A DNA stretch of 32,251 bases from Allomyces macrogynus ATCC 38327 (lineage: Eukaryota; Blastocladiomycota; Blastocladiomycetes; Blastocladiales; Blastocladiaceae). Made by a program: the position numbers and the translations under genes. The stretch lies in assembly GCA_000151295.1 (NCBI GenBank), contig GG745382.1:286943-319193 (forward strand). Reading direction: 5' to 3'. This document shows positions 1-8,985 of this stretch, piece by piece. Within the stretch, counting starts at the first letter, position 1, and every line of letters starts with the position of its first letter. The notes beneath the pieces were generated by a model. It had not been told where the DNA came from. It saw nothing but the letters and a program-made list of their open reading frames with translations, and made no database searches.

Positions 1-589
1 ACCGTCCGACCGCTGGCAAAAGCGCGTCGCTGGCTGCAATTGAGATGACATGGGCCGCCATGAGCCGTGCTTCCCGTCCCCACGCACACCAGCAAAGCCC
101 AAAAGAGAGCTCCTGCCCGCCACGAACCGCACGCGGGTGCGTTTCGCGCCTCCTTAACGTGAGCGTCAAGGGGCGATGATCAGATGCAAAGCGCGCGATG
201 TGTGCGCGGCCCCTCGAGTCCTTGCAAACAGCCCGCCAGGTAAGGGCCGGAGAAGCGAACAGCGTGTGCACGCGAGGGCCTGAAAGGCGCATCACAGAAA
301 ATTACGACAGCGACTGCTTGCTCGGCGACGCGTCGTGTTCTTCGATTCTGCATCTCGGGCGCTGCAAGTCGACGTCCAGCCGGAGCGCGACTTGCCGCAA
401 CAACCAAGGCTCCAGCATCAACCCACGCCATACTATTTACGCGTTGGTGTGCGCGAGCAAGGACCCGCACGCTGTCTCCGGCCCACTTGCTCGCAGTCGG
501 CAGCCGGTCCCCGCTCCACGACAGACCGAAGTCTGGTGCTGCGCTCGTTACCTCATCGACAAGCCCAAACTGCCAGTTGTGCACCCAGC
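1..589. other. 5' flank of receptor A, no gene recognised
   Basis: Open frames occur on both strands here, but none matches a family I recognise and all look like chance frames in GC-rich DNA. The stretch probably holds the promoter and 5' UTR of receptor A. I see no TATA-like box or other motif that I would defend. Confidence 0.5.
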
Positions 590-3500
590 ATGCCGTCGAG
601 AGCCAGACTGCGGCGGCTACCCCGGTTCATGCCCCCGATTCCGCGCCGGGTGGTGGTGTTGATGCTCCTTGCACTCGTTCTAGCAATGTCGTTGCAGCCA
701 TGGTCGTTTGTTGTCGCGGTTCCAACCAACTTGACCGTTCTCGTGCTGTTGCCGCTGTCGGACCCGAGTACGCTCCGTGATCGCGTGCCGGCGCGCTGCC
801 CCATTCGGCCCCTGACCCGAAATATCCGTTTCTAGCGGCGGGCGCCGTCTTTCGGAGCTATGCCGACGTGTTGAGTGTCGCGCCGCCGGCCATGAACGCA
901 ATCGACCCGAACCACAACTATCAACTGGTCGTTCAGGACACGGGCAACGTACGCAGCAACGCCGTCACTGTGCTGCTGAACGTGACGGGCCAGCAGCTGG
1001 TGCATGCGCTCGTTGGCGAGTATTCCTCACGCGTCACGCTCGGCGTCGCCCTCGCCGCCAATTCGCGCCGGCTGTGGCATTGCGGCGTCGCCTCGGCCAT
1101 CGATTTCGACAACAAGCAGGATTTCGGATCCTTTTTCCGAATTGCTCCTGTACGTTATTTGCGATACTGGGAGAAGGAATGAAGGTCCAGCGCTGACTCT
1201 TCCTCGTGCTATCTTGACCAGAATGACAACCAGCAAGGACCGGTTCTGGCCCGGTTTGTCGCGTCCATGTCCTGGCGTGCCGTCAACATTCTCGCCGTCG
1301 CGGATCCGTATGGCCAGTCGCGTATGTGCTCATTGTGATTCGATGCGGATTGTTCGTCGTACTCACAAAACTTCCTTCGAGTATCGTCAACGTTTTCCGC
1401 TTCGGCCGACCGGCATAGTGTTTCTCTCTACACGCTGCAGCAATACGCGCCCGGCACGACCGATTTTAGCGTCCACCTGGACATCATTCGCGCCGGCGGG
1501 TCCAAGATCGTGATGTTTTTCGGGTTTGCTTGCTTTGTTTCCCCTCGATGCAAGATTTCATTTTGGAATAACCCATGCACGTTCTTCATAGCTTTCCCGG
1601 CGACTGCAAGCTGATTCTGCGGCAGGCCAAGGCCAAGGGCATGGTCGGCCCCGACTGGGTCTGGGTACTTGTTACAAATCGTGTTCAGTCGGTTCTCGAC
1701 GTGCTGTTCTTTGCTCTCACCGCGTTCGCGTGCTTCTCTCTCCAGATTGGGACCCACGCGATGTACAACTACCTCGACACGCTCACCACGGACAGCGATC
1801 GACTCTTGGCCGACGGCCTGCTGTTTTCCGCGCTGCACGAGGACCACTCGACGCCGGAATACCAGGCCTTGCGCTCCTCGTTCCTAGCTCAGTTTCCGTC
1901 GCGGTCCGAGTCGGTTATCGGCGGTTTTTCGCTCATGTACTTTGACTGCTTCCTGGCTCTCGCCAACGGTTCATGTTTTGTCCCTTTTGACTTGCGCACG
2001 AACGTACTGACCGTACTGACGAAACTTGCGCGGCATTTATGCGCTCAGGGTTCAAGATGATGACGACGCTTTACGGCGAAGCGGCTGTGCAGACGCATTC
2101 GTATTCCGCGACTTTGCCGGATTTTCTGTCGTCATTCAATGGGTCAACGGGCCCGGTCGCGTTCACAGAGCAAGGAAGTCGCATCGTGTGCGTCCTTGTT
2201 TTCTGATGCTGTGCAAGGTTGCCGACTCGCTTGACCAACGCGATGCTATCGGTGCATCTCCCGATGTAGGCACGAGTGGCAGATCATGAACATCTACAAC
2301 AACTCGAACCGTGCCGCGTACGTTGTGTCGGCCAGCGGCCGGGTGGACAAGGCCGCCGACCCGATGTTCTACGGCGGGTCGACGAACATTCCTGCCGACC
2401 GTCCACCGCTCGCGATCGTCTACCCGCAGTGGACCGACGCGGGCGTCCAAGTGCTGGCCGTGATTCGCGGGCTCATGGTCCTGACCATGCTCGGTGGCAT
2501 GGCCTTTCTCGCCATGAACCGCGCCGAAAAGCAGATTCGACAACTGTCGCTGCCGTTTTTGCTCTTCATCTCGCTCGGCTGCATCTTGATTCTCGCTTCC
2601 GAGTTTGTTCTGATTGGCGTGCCGAGCGCGCCAGCATGCCACGCGTCGACGGTCGTGTTCACATTTGGGTACGAAATGGTGTTTGCGTCGGCGATTGTCA
2701 AGACATATAGGGCCCGTTTCTTTTATCTTTACGTTCGGATACCTTGGCTGTTCTTTGACTGACTGTATCTTGCCGCTCAGATCTGGCGCATTTTCGACAA
2801 CACACGGATCAGCAAGGGCGGGCTCAAGTCTCAGGTGCTGTTTCGCAACGTGGCCATGGTCATGGGGGTCCAGGCGATCCTGTTCGTCATTTGGATGGCC
2901 GCCTTCCCCGTCTGGCCGGCACTCGTCACGACCAAGACGTCGCTCTACTACGAGTGCAGCCCGACGAACGCCGCAGGCCATTGGGCGATAGTTGGACTGT
3001 CGTTTGCATTCAACGGCGTCATGCTGCTCCTGTTGTCGTACCTGGCGTACAAGACGCGGAATGTCAATTCCTCGTATCGCGAGACGTCCTGGTATGTACC
3101 CACTCAGATCTTTTCTATTCACACGAGCGCGCTCCGGATTTGGGCTCACTTTGACGTGGCTCCGCTTGAAGGATCTTGCACGCAGCTCAAGCACGTACTT
3201 CTGCTCATACGTCGCGAGAGCTCACAAACTGACCAGCCCCAACGCCGACAGAACGTCTTCTTGTGCAGCGTCGTGATCGTGCCGTTGAGTCTCATGATCA
3301 TCGAGTCGTTTGCGCTCACGGCTTACTTTATTCGTTCCGTGTTCATGCTCTACGCCGTAACCTTCACGTTTATGGCACTCGTCGGAAGGCTCATTGTGGC
3401 CGTCTGGATCGAGCGCCAGATCAAGAACGTGACGCCGACCACGCTCATATCAACGACGCTCGCGTCCGCCGTCGACGGCCAGTTCTACCTGAGACCGAAA

Positions 3501-4120
3501 GGGTCCTCGACCGACGGCGAGTCGCCCATGATGCCGCGCCGCAGCACGACCGCCGGGTCGCCCGCGCAGTCTACGGCAACCACCGGCGCCCCCGGATCCG
3601 AAATGGGCGGCGTCTACCCGGTCCTGCGCCGCGGCGGCGGGCTCGGGTTCTTTGACCGGTTCACGCAGACCTGGTGCACCACCCAAGTCTACATGAACTC
3701 ATCGCGCGGGCTCGTTGCGATTGCACCGCCTCCGCCGGGAGTTGGGGTCGCGCGGGGTGTGGGTGGCGGCACGACGTTGCGCAAGTCGGCGGTGCGCAAA
3801 CGAAGTGTCGTTGCAGGACCCGCAGGCACGAATCACGACGAGCCCATGGGGGCCGCGATCCCGCTCACGAGTCTCGGGTTTGATGCGTCGCCCGCGGGCG
3901 CGCCGCCCGGGTGCCTCGAGTTTGTGCATCTCGGGTCGGGCGCGGCGTGGCTCGTGCAAATGAACGGGCCCGAGGAAGTCGCGTCGTGGACGCATTACCT
4001 GAAGGCGGTCGCGAGCGTCATCACGTCGACCGGGTCGCGCACGGGCCAGACGTCGTCGTCGTCGTCGGGTGGGACGAATAGTGCCACGGGCAACGTGGTC
4101 GCGAGCGGGCGTACGCTTGT

Positions 4121-4151
<31 letters not shown>

Positions 4152-4196
4152 TTGCGCGCCAACTCGGACCGGATCATTCGTACGGCCGCGGGCTAG
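590..4196 (+). CDS. Class C (GABA-B-like) GPCR with PH-like tail, paralog A, intact
   Basis: Eleven exons: 590-767, 836-1149, 1222-1321, 1382-1523, 1592-1664, 1746-1968, 2049-2187, 2270-2711, 2781-3091, 3172-3190, 3252-4196. They sum to 2886 nt, an exact 962 codons with stop, so the protein is 961 residues. Residues about 21-45 form a hydrophobic signal/anchor. Residues about 46-440 are an ANF-receptor-like ligand-binding domain (LPLSDP near the start, then VGEYSSRVTLG, NDNQQG, GPDWVW). No Cys-rich linker follows. Seven membrane segments lie at about 449-700, with the usual TM3/loop-2 cysteine pair (PACHAS and YYEC). The cytoplasmic tail has a PH-like fold at about 767-903, ending in a helix with the typical late Trp (about residue 893), then Ser/Pro/Gly-rich sequence. 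It should sit in the plasma membrane and signal through G proteins; the ligand is unknown. Introns 8 (2712) and 10 (3191) use GC donors. The ATG at 590 was chosen because a basic stretch precedes the hydrophobic segment; an ATG at 629 is possible. Confidence 0.9.
3172..3190 (+). other. 19-nt micro-exon of receptor A
   Basis: Together with the last two bases of the preceding exon (TG) this exon encodes W-I-L-H-A-A-Q in the third intracellular loop, between YRETS and NVFLCS. It is flanked by introns 3092-3171 and 3191-3251. The downstream donor is GC rather than GT. The same 19-nt exon occurs in paralogs C, D and E, and its length is needed to keep frame. Confidence 0.8.
4122..4152 (+). repeat. 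TCGCCG microsatellite coding (SP)n
   Basis: A short run of the hexamer TCGCCG near the end of the receptor A tail encodes alternating Ser-Pro. Receptor B keeps a shorter version (about 14700-14715), so repeat number varies between paralogs. Confidence 0.6.
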
Positions 4197-4462
4197 TCGG
4201 TGCAGCGTGAGCGGGGACGATAGTCCGTGCGCGTGGGACGTGAGTGCAGTGGGACTGGAGGACTGTGATCGAACACGATGCCACAATTGTCAATTTTCTG
4301 GCCGCGGGTAAACAGGTATAGTTGTTTCAATGGCTGAAGCGTTTGCCGGTCGTGGCCCAGACAGTCGAACCCCCTGCCTGAGTTGCTGAATGTCGAAATC
4401 CCACCACATCGTTCCTCGAAGTCTTAAAATATATTTATGCATTACCCTTCATTACATCACCA

Positions 4463-4523
4463 GCAGCTACTAGTACCAGGAGCTGCTAGTACTAGGAGCT
4501 AATCGTACATACCAGGAGCTGTT
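4463..4523. repeat. Short tandem array with AGGAGCT core
   Basis: Three imperfect ~16-22-bp units, each containing TACCAGGAGCT or TACTAGGAGCT, follow one another downstream of receptor A. The CAGCAGCTACTAGTACC at the left edge is partly complementary to the units, so small hairpins can form. Confidence 0.55.
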
Positions 4524-4666
4524 TAGCGCTCCTGCCGTCACAAAGTCCTTGCGTTATGGCTGCAATCGACTTAGGGCTACTATTTACCCCAAAAACAACT
4601 TCAGGCGATCTTGCAAGAAAGAGATGGACGGGAAACACTTGTTGGACCACAAGAACAGCAGGCTGC

Positions 4667-4748
4667 CAGCAGACTAGCAGACAGACCAGCAGACCGGCAG
4701 ACCACCAGACCGGCAGACCAGCAGACCGGCAGACCAGCAGACCAGCAG
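4667..4748. repeat. Minisatellite of CAGACCAG / CAGACCGG units
   Basis: About ten near-perfect copies of an 8-nt unit alternate between CAGACCAG and CAGACCGG. The homologous place upstream of receptor C (about 18105-18135) has only a few diverged units, so the array expanded after the two flanks separated. Confidence 0.75.
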
Positions 4749-5265
4749 CAAGACACCACCAACAACTTGCCGCAATCAGAACGCTGCACCATATGAGCGA
4801 GTTTCCAACGCGTCTGCACGCCTGCGCTCTTCCCATCGCCATTTCAATGCGCCGCCGAGGCCGCTTTCTCGCTCTCTTATGCGCATGCGACTTGTCACAA
4901 TATGGGACTCCGAACCGCCGTGAAAGCTGGCCGGGATTTTCGAAGTGACGGGCACTGTTGTGAGCAAACGCGCCGTGTTGGCAAAATAGACGGCATCCCG
5001 CGCGCTCGCGATCGAATTGAACAGTTGCTGGTCAGAACAGGCGGAGTGGAGAGTTGGCAACTTGGTGCTGTCATCAAACCTGTAAAGCCTCACGCACACA
5101 ACTGGCCTGGTCAGACACGTAGCCCACGACACTACTCTGTGCTGGCCAAGTGGCCCTTCATGGCATCGAAACCCGACGTGAGTTGTCGTTGTCCTCCACG
5201 CATCCGAACCTCCGACAGTGTGCAGCACCTTCCACCGGCTCGATTCAGTCTTTCCTTCCTTCATC

Positions 5266-5605
5266 ATGCGCACCAAGTCAAGACCGCGACCGCCGTCATG
5301 GATAACGGCGGCGCCGCTGCAAATCTGGCGCCTTGGACTCGTCTGGCTCGCGTGGACCCTGATCGCGGCGTTCGCGCTACAACCTTGGCAATTTGTTGCA
5401 ACAGTGCCGACCACTTTGGCGATCCTGGTCCTCCTGCCGCTTTCCGATCGCGGTACGCCGCGAGAATAATTTAAAATTGTGTAATTCATTTCGGCTGCTC
5501 ACACGTCGGTCTTCATGCAGGCGCGAACCCGACCATCATCCGCAGTTTGCAAGGGGCCATGAGCGTCGCGCTGCCGGCCATGAGCGCCATCGATCCGAAC
5601 CACAC
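5266..5605 (+). pseudogene. Receptor B, 5' piece (exon 1 and start of exon 2)
   Basis: Exon 1 (5266-5452) starts at an ATG and encodes a basic N-terminus, a hydrophobic signal/anchor and LPLSDRG. A 68-nt intron (5453-5520) follows. Exon 2 begins ANPTIIRSLQGAMSVA and matches paralogs C and A up to IDPNH at about 5605. There the match stops abruptly; the next homologous codons are found near 7090. The N-terminus (MRTKSRP) is closest to that of receptor C (MRSGSRP). I read this as the 5' part of the same gene as 7086-8508 and 14083-14763, cut by an insertion. A separate truncated copy is possible but less economical. Confidence 0.8.
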
Positions 5606-5894
5606 TTTGCCGTTGTACTGCGCGGGAAGCAAACCAGACTCTGCTACTTCTTCTTAATGTATTCTCTTCTGCGGATCTCGCGTCCTTATATATCACAATA
5701 GGCAGAGCATGCAACCAACTCGGGTGGAGAAGGAAGAGGACGCGATGGGGAACGATATGGAACGGAAATGGTGGAGAGATGATATAGATTACAGTGTGGG
5801 AGGGTGGTAGCGACGTGGCAGAGCGTAAGCACCTGCAGCGTCGGTTCGGCCAGGTTCCCGAGGCGCGCGCGGTAGGGTGTCCAACAGGTCGTGT

Positions 5895-5912
5895 GGGTTG
5901 GGTCGGGTTGGG
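5895..5912 (+). other. G-quadruplex motif
   Basis: Four GGG runs are separated by two-base loops (TT, TC, TT) on the + strand, within two exact copies of GGGTTGGGTC. Such tightly spaced runs usually fold stably in vitro. No role is apparent. Confidence 0.6.
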
Positions 5913-6257
5913 TCAAAATGGCGCGGGTCGGTGGGTCGACCCGCGGGTTCGCGTTTTTGACCCACGGTTTGCCTTGCGTCGCGAGCAAGCCCCCTCACCA
6001 CCACCACAAACAACGACGCCGGACGGCACACTTGATGCAAGCCAACACTCAAGCGACGGCGAGCGACGGCGCAGTCAGTCCGAGAAGCAGCTCAGAAAAT
6101 ATCAAAACAACGTATATCACTCTGAATTTTCCCCACTCGCGCGCAGATCCACTACAGCCCATCCATGGCCGGCTGTACGCCATTCGATCCCACACGCACA
6201 AACCAAACCAAACCAACGCCCCCCGTCACGGGAATATCAACGCGCACACGGCCGAGC

Positions 6258-6929
6258 TCAGTTCCCTAGGTCCGCCTCGTTATCGACCAGCATCGCGTCG
6301 GCCTCCAGCACCAGCACCACATAATCAGCCCACACCTCGCGCTCCTCCTCGCTGTACGCGCTGTACGCGCCGGCCCCACTGGCAGTGACAGCAGCCCCGA
6401 CCCCAGCCGCAACAGGCCCATCCCCCACGATGGCAGCTGCACTTCGAGCCACAACAGTCCCATTCCCGGCTGCGGCAGTGACCTTCCCGGTGACGCATGG
6501 AGTCAGCACGAGCAGAGTCGCGTGCAGCGGCAGCAGCAGGACTGGTAACTGGGTCGCACGCGGTACCTTCAGCACGAGCCAGGTTGCTCGCAACAGCATG
6601 AGCAGTGCAACTTGGACCCACGGCAAGATCACGTGCAGCAGCAGTGTGACCAGTGGCCACAGGGTCGTGAGCAGTGGTGGTGCCATGGCAGGGGCAGACG
6701 GATTCGCGGTTAGAGCAGGTTGGTAGGCGGCAGGCTGGGCCTGATGCAGCGCCTGCACGGTGGACAGGCTGTGTGGCCCTGTGCACAGCGTTGGCCACAA
6801 GTTGCCTGGCATGGCCACAGTGGTAGAGACGATTTCGAGATGGCCATCATTGGCAAGGGTCAGGCGGTCAGTTGCGTTGAGCGACGGGGCTGAGGCTGAC
6901 CAAGCAAGTTGAGCGCGCATAGTGGGCAC
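6258..6929 (-). CDS. Hypothetical protein, 223 codons, inside the unidentified insertion
   Basis: This is the longest open frame in the insertion. The middle is hydrophobic, Leu/Ala/Val-rich and monotonous. The C-terminal 35 residues are acidic and less repetitive (SEEEREVWADY then LVDNEADL). I recognise no family. Much of the DNA is rich in TG/CA and poor in CpG, like the neighbouring decayed receptor B, so it may be a decayed relic rather than a working gene. Confidence 0.25.
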   Translation of the reverse strand: MPTMRAQLAWSASAPSLNATDRLTLANDGHLEIVSTTVAMPGNLWPTLCTGPHSLSTVQALHQAQPAAYQPALTANPSAPAMAPPLLTTLWPLVTLLLHVILPWVQVALLMLLRATWLVLKVPRATQLPVLLLPLHATLLVLTPCVTGKVTAAAGNGTVVARSAAAIVGDGPVAAGVGAAVTASGAGAYSAYSEEEREVWADYVVLVLEADAMLVDNEADLGN

Positions 6930-7085
6930 AAGTCACAGCACGACAGTCAGTTGGCACGTCAGGCGAGGGCAAGACAGCACAGCTTTCAGTCTGCTGCAGG
7001 TACTTAATTGATGTTTTGAGCGGTCGTCATCATGGTTTGGACCATGGCGGGATGGGGGCGGTGGTGGCCGCTGCGACAGCAACAT

Positions 7086-8508
7086 GGATCGCTCCACGAC
7101 ACAGGCGAGTCAACACCATGAATGTGTTCTTCAACGTTACAAACCAGCAGATGGTGCACGATCTCGGAGGCTAATATTCGTCGTGCATGACGCTCGGTAT
7201 TGCTCTTGCCGCCAACAATCGCCTGCTCTGGCACAGCGGCCTCTCATCGTCCATGGATTTCGATAACAAGATTGATTTCCCGTTCTTCTTTTGGCCGACA
7301 ACAGTTACAATCGCGTTCCTGTTCCGTGAGTGATGAGGGTTGTTGTCACTGACTGCGTTTTGATTTCAGAACGACAAACAGCATGGCGCGCTTTTAGTGC
7401 ACTTTGTTGAGCCCATTTCATGGTGTGCCGTGAAAATTCTTGCCGTCACAGACCCATACGGCCAGTCGCATTCGTATTGCTTAGTTGGAATCAGCGCGGA
7501 TTTTGCTTCATGCTCATGAAGCCTTGCTTGCTAGTTATTGGCAGCATTTTCGACCTCGGCCGACCAGCTCAGCGTGTCCTTGTACTTGCTCCAGCAGTAC
7601 CTGCCTGGCACGACCGATTTCACGGTCTACCTCGATACGATTCTCGCCAGCGGGTCCAAGATCATCTTGTTCTTCGGGTTTCCTTCCAATGCAAAGCTGA
7701 TTATGCGCCAGGCCAAGGCCAAGGGCATGGTCAGGCCCGACTACATTTGGGTTTGCGCTTTGATGCAAAGTTACATGGTCATAGTCGTGTTTTCTGTTGC
7801 CTCACCACTTCGCGTCCTTTTTGCTTCAGGTCGGGACGCACACGATGTACAATTACCTCGACAATTTGGCCACTGAAAGCGATCGACGCTTGGCCAATGG
7901 GATGATGTTTTCGACACTGCGTGAGGACCACCCAACGTCCCAGTACCAGACACTGCGGTCGCAGTACTTGGCCCAGTACCCGTCACAGCCCAAGTCATTG
8001 ATGTCGGGTTTTGCACTCACATACTACGACTGCCTCCTTGCGCTCACCAACGGTATCCGCCCATTCCTGTTGACCGCTCACAATCATTAACCCGCAGTGG
8101 ACCACATGGACATCCAAGTGCTGGCTGTGATTCGTGGGCTCATGATCCTGGCCATGGTTGGCGGCATGATGTTCTTGGCCATGAAACGCGCCAAAAAGCA
8201 GATTTGGCAACTGTTGCTGCCGTTTTTGCTCTTCATTTCGCTCAGCTGCATTCTGATCCTCACGTCCGAGTTTACTCTGATCGGCGTACTGAGTGCGCCA
8301 GCATGTCATGCGTCAACGGTCGTGTTCACATTTGCTGGCAAAATGGTGTTTGCGTCGGCAATTGTCATCGTGGTTTTGCTCTCCCGCTTCCCCGCACCTT
8401 GTGCTTATCGTGGCTGTCTGTCTGGAACTTGATGCCAACGGCAGTCACGTTGATGGCGCTCACATTGGCTGCCAACAACCATTTCCAGCTGGGGTCGAGG
8501 GGTCCTTC
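7086..8508 (+). pseudogene. Receptor B, middle piece, decayed and chimeric
   Basis: Homology to receptor C resumes at about 7093 within exon 2. A TAA at 7172-7174 replaces the Glu codon of VGEY. An intron is recognisable at 7304-7369. The donor after GGCCAGTCGC has changed from GT to AT (about 7473), a CpG-type change. The ectodomain part to about 8055 is C-like. Then exon 7 and the first half of exon 8 are missing, and TM1-TM3 (8097-8368) is A-like (FLLFISL, SEFTLIG, SAIV). TM4-TM7 are also deleted, near 8370-8410. The remaining tail sequence runs to the copia insertion. It cannot make a receptor. Confidence 0.9.
8504..8508. repeat. Target-site duplication CCTTC, left copy
   Basis: The five bases directly before the left LTR are identical to 14078-14082 directly after the right LTR. 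Five base pairs is the usual copia length. Removing the element and one copy gives a sequence that aligns with the receptor A tail at about 3510 (GGGTCCT then CGAC). Confidence 0.9.
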
Positions 8509-8695
8509 TGTCAAAGTGTTTGTCTTGCATTTGTGTTTCTTGTTTTTTGTCTTCCCTCATTGTTTCCTTGTTGGAGCTGTTCGAGTTGGATTCTTGTGTA
8601 AATGATGGTGGCAACCTAGGTTATGGTTGCCACCACTGCTGAAGTGCAGAGTGCACACACCAAATGCATTCCCCCTCCCGCTCAACCTTGCAAAA
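8509..8695 (+). repeat. Left LTR of copia element
   Basis: It starts with TGTCAAAG and is 181/187 identical to 13891-14077. The 3' end is ...TTGCAAAA, fixed by the target duplication and by the primer site that follows, so it lacks the common terminal CA. It contains a perfect 11-bp inverted repeat. Confidence 0.93.
8606..8635. promoter_or_regulatory. 11-bp inverted repeat inside the LTR
   Basis: TGGTGGCAACC and GGTTGCCACCA are separated by 8 nt. Both arms are unchanged in the right LTR (13988-14017), although five CpG-type changes occurred elsewhere. It could be an RNA hairpin in the transcript terminus or a protein-binding palindrome. The function is inferred only. Confidence 0.6.
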
Positions 8696-8725
8696 GGTTA
8701 TGAGCCCTGAGCGCATCCCAAGCGC
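8696..8725 (+). other. Primer-binding site matching the 5' half of initiator Met-tRNA
   Basis: The 12 bases GGTTATGAGCCC directly after the LTR are the reverse complement of the anticodon arm of fungal initiator Met-tRNA (loop CTCATAA with anticodon CAT). By my recollection of the yeast tRNA, about 25 of 30 bases match, through the D arm. Drosophila copia is primed by a 5' tRNA-iMet fragment cut in the anticodon loop, and this element appears to use the same scheme. The primer end is uncertain by one base. Confidence 0.85.
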
Positions 8726-8985
8726 TCACGGACTGAACGAATGCTGCTGATATCCTTGTCGTGGACCTGCTGCTGCTGTGCTCGCCAATTTCTGCGAGAA
8801 ACGGACCGATTTGACCGACTGACTGAGTGGGGGCCACGCTGGACCCATCCGTCACCACGACGACGACGATGACAACTGTAACTCGAACCACCACCACCCG
8901 AAATGTGCTGCATCTGCTCGAGACAGCGCAACGCCGATTTTTTCAACTCGATTTCGACGATTTTTGCCAACTTTCGACCTGCACC

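Larger units (their letters stand above)
4197..5265. other. A-B intergenic region; 3' flank of A, 5' flank of B
   Basis: The first ~90 bases resemble the sequence after the stop codon of receptor B (14764-14850), so the duplicated unit included 3' flank. Two short repeat arrays lie at 4463-4523 and 4667-4748. From about 4740 the sequence resembles the 5' flank of receptor C (about 18100-18320): both contain TTTCCAACGCGTC followed by GCACGC, and later GCGCGCTCGC before GATCGAAT. No protein gene is recognised. Confidence 0.6.
5606..7085. mobile_element. Unidentified ~1.48-kb insertion splitting receptor B exon 2
   Basis: Sequence left of this block matches receptor exon 2 through IDPNH, and sequence right of it resumes a few codons further on. 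In receptors A, C, D and E those codons are contiguous, so this block is an insertion or the product of a rearrangement. It holds a G-quadruplex motif, an imperfect inverted repeat near 5905-5964 and a 223-codon - strand frame. I see no clear terminal inverted repeats, target duplication, transposase or reverse transcriptase, so the type of element is unknown. Confidence 0.5.

Noticed and set aside
180..662. Open frames before receptor A on both strands
   Set aside because: They overlap each other, lack similarity to known families and have no supporting splice or start context.
2163..3194. 343-codon open frame on the - strand
   Set aside because: It lies opposite receptor A exons 8-9, has no family resemblance, and reflects GC-rich codon use of the true gene.
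8696..8725. Possible tRNA gene fragment
   Set aside because: Only the anticodon and D arms are matched, in antisense, and directly after an LTR. It is the primer-binding site.
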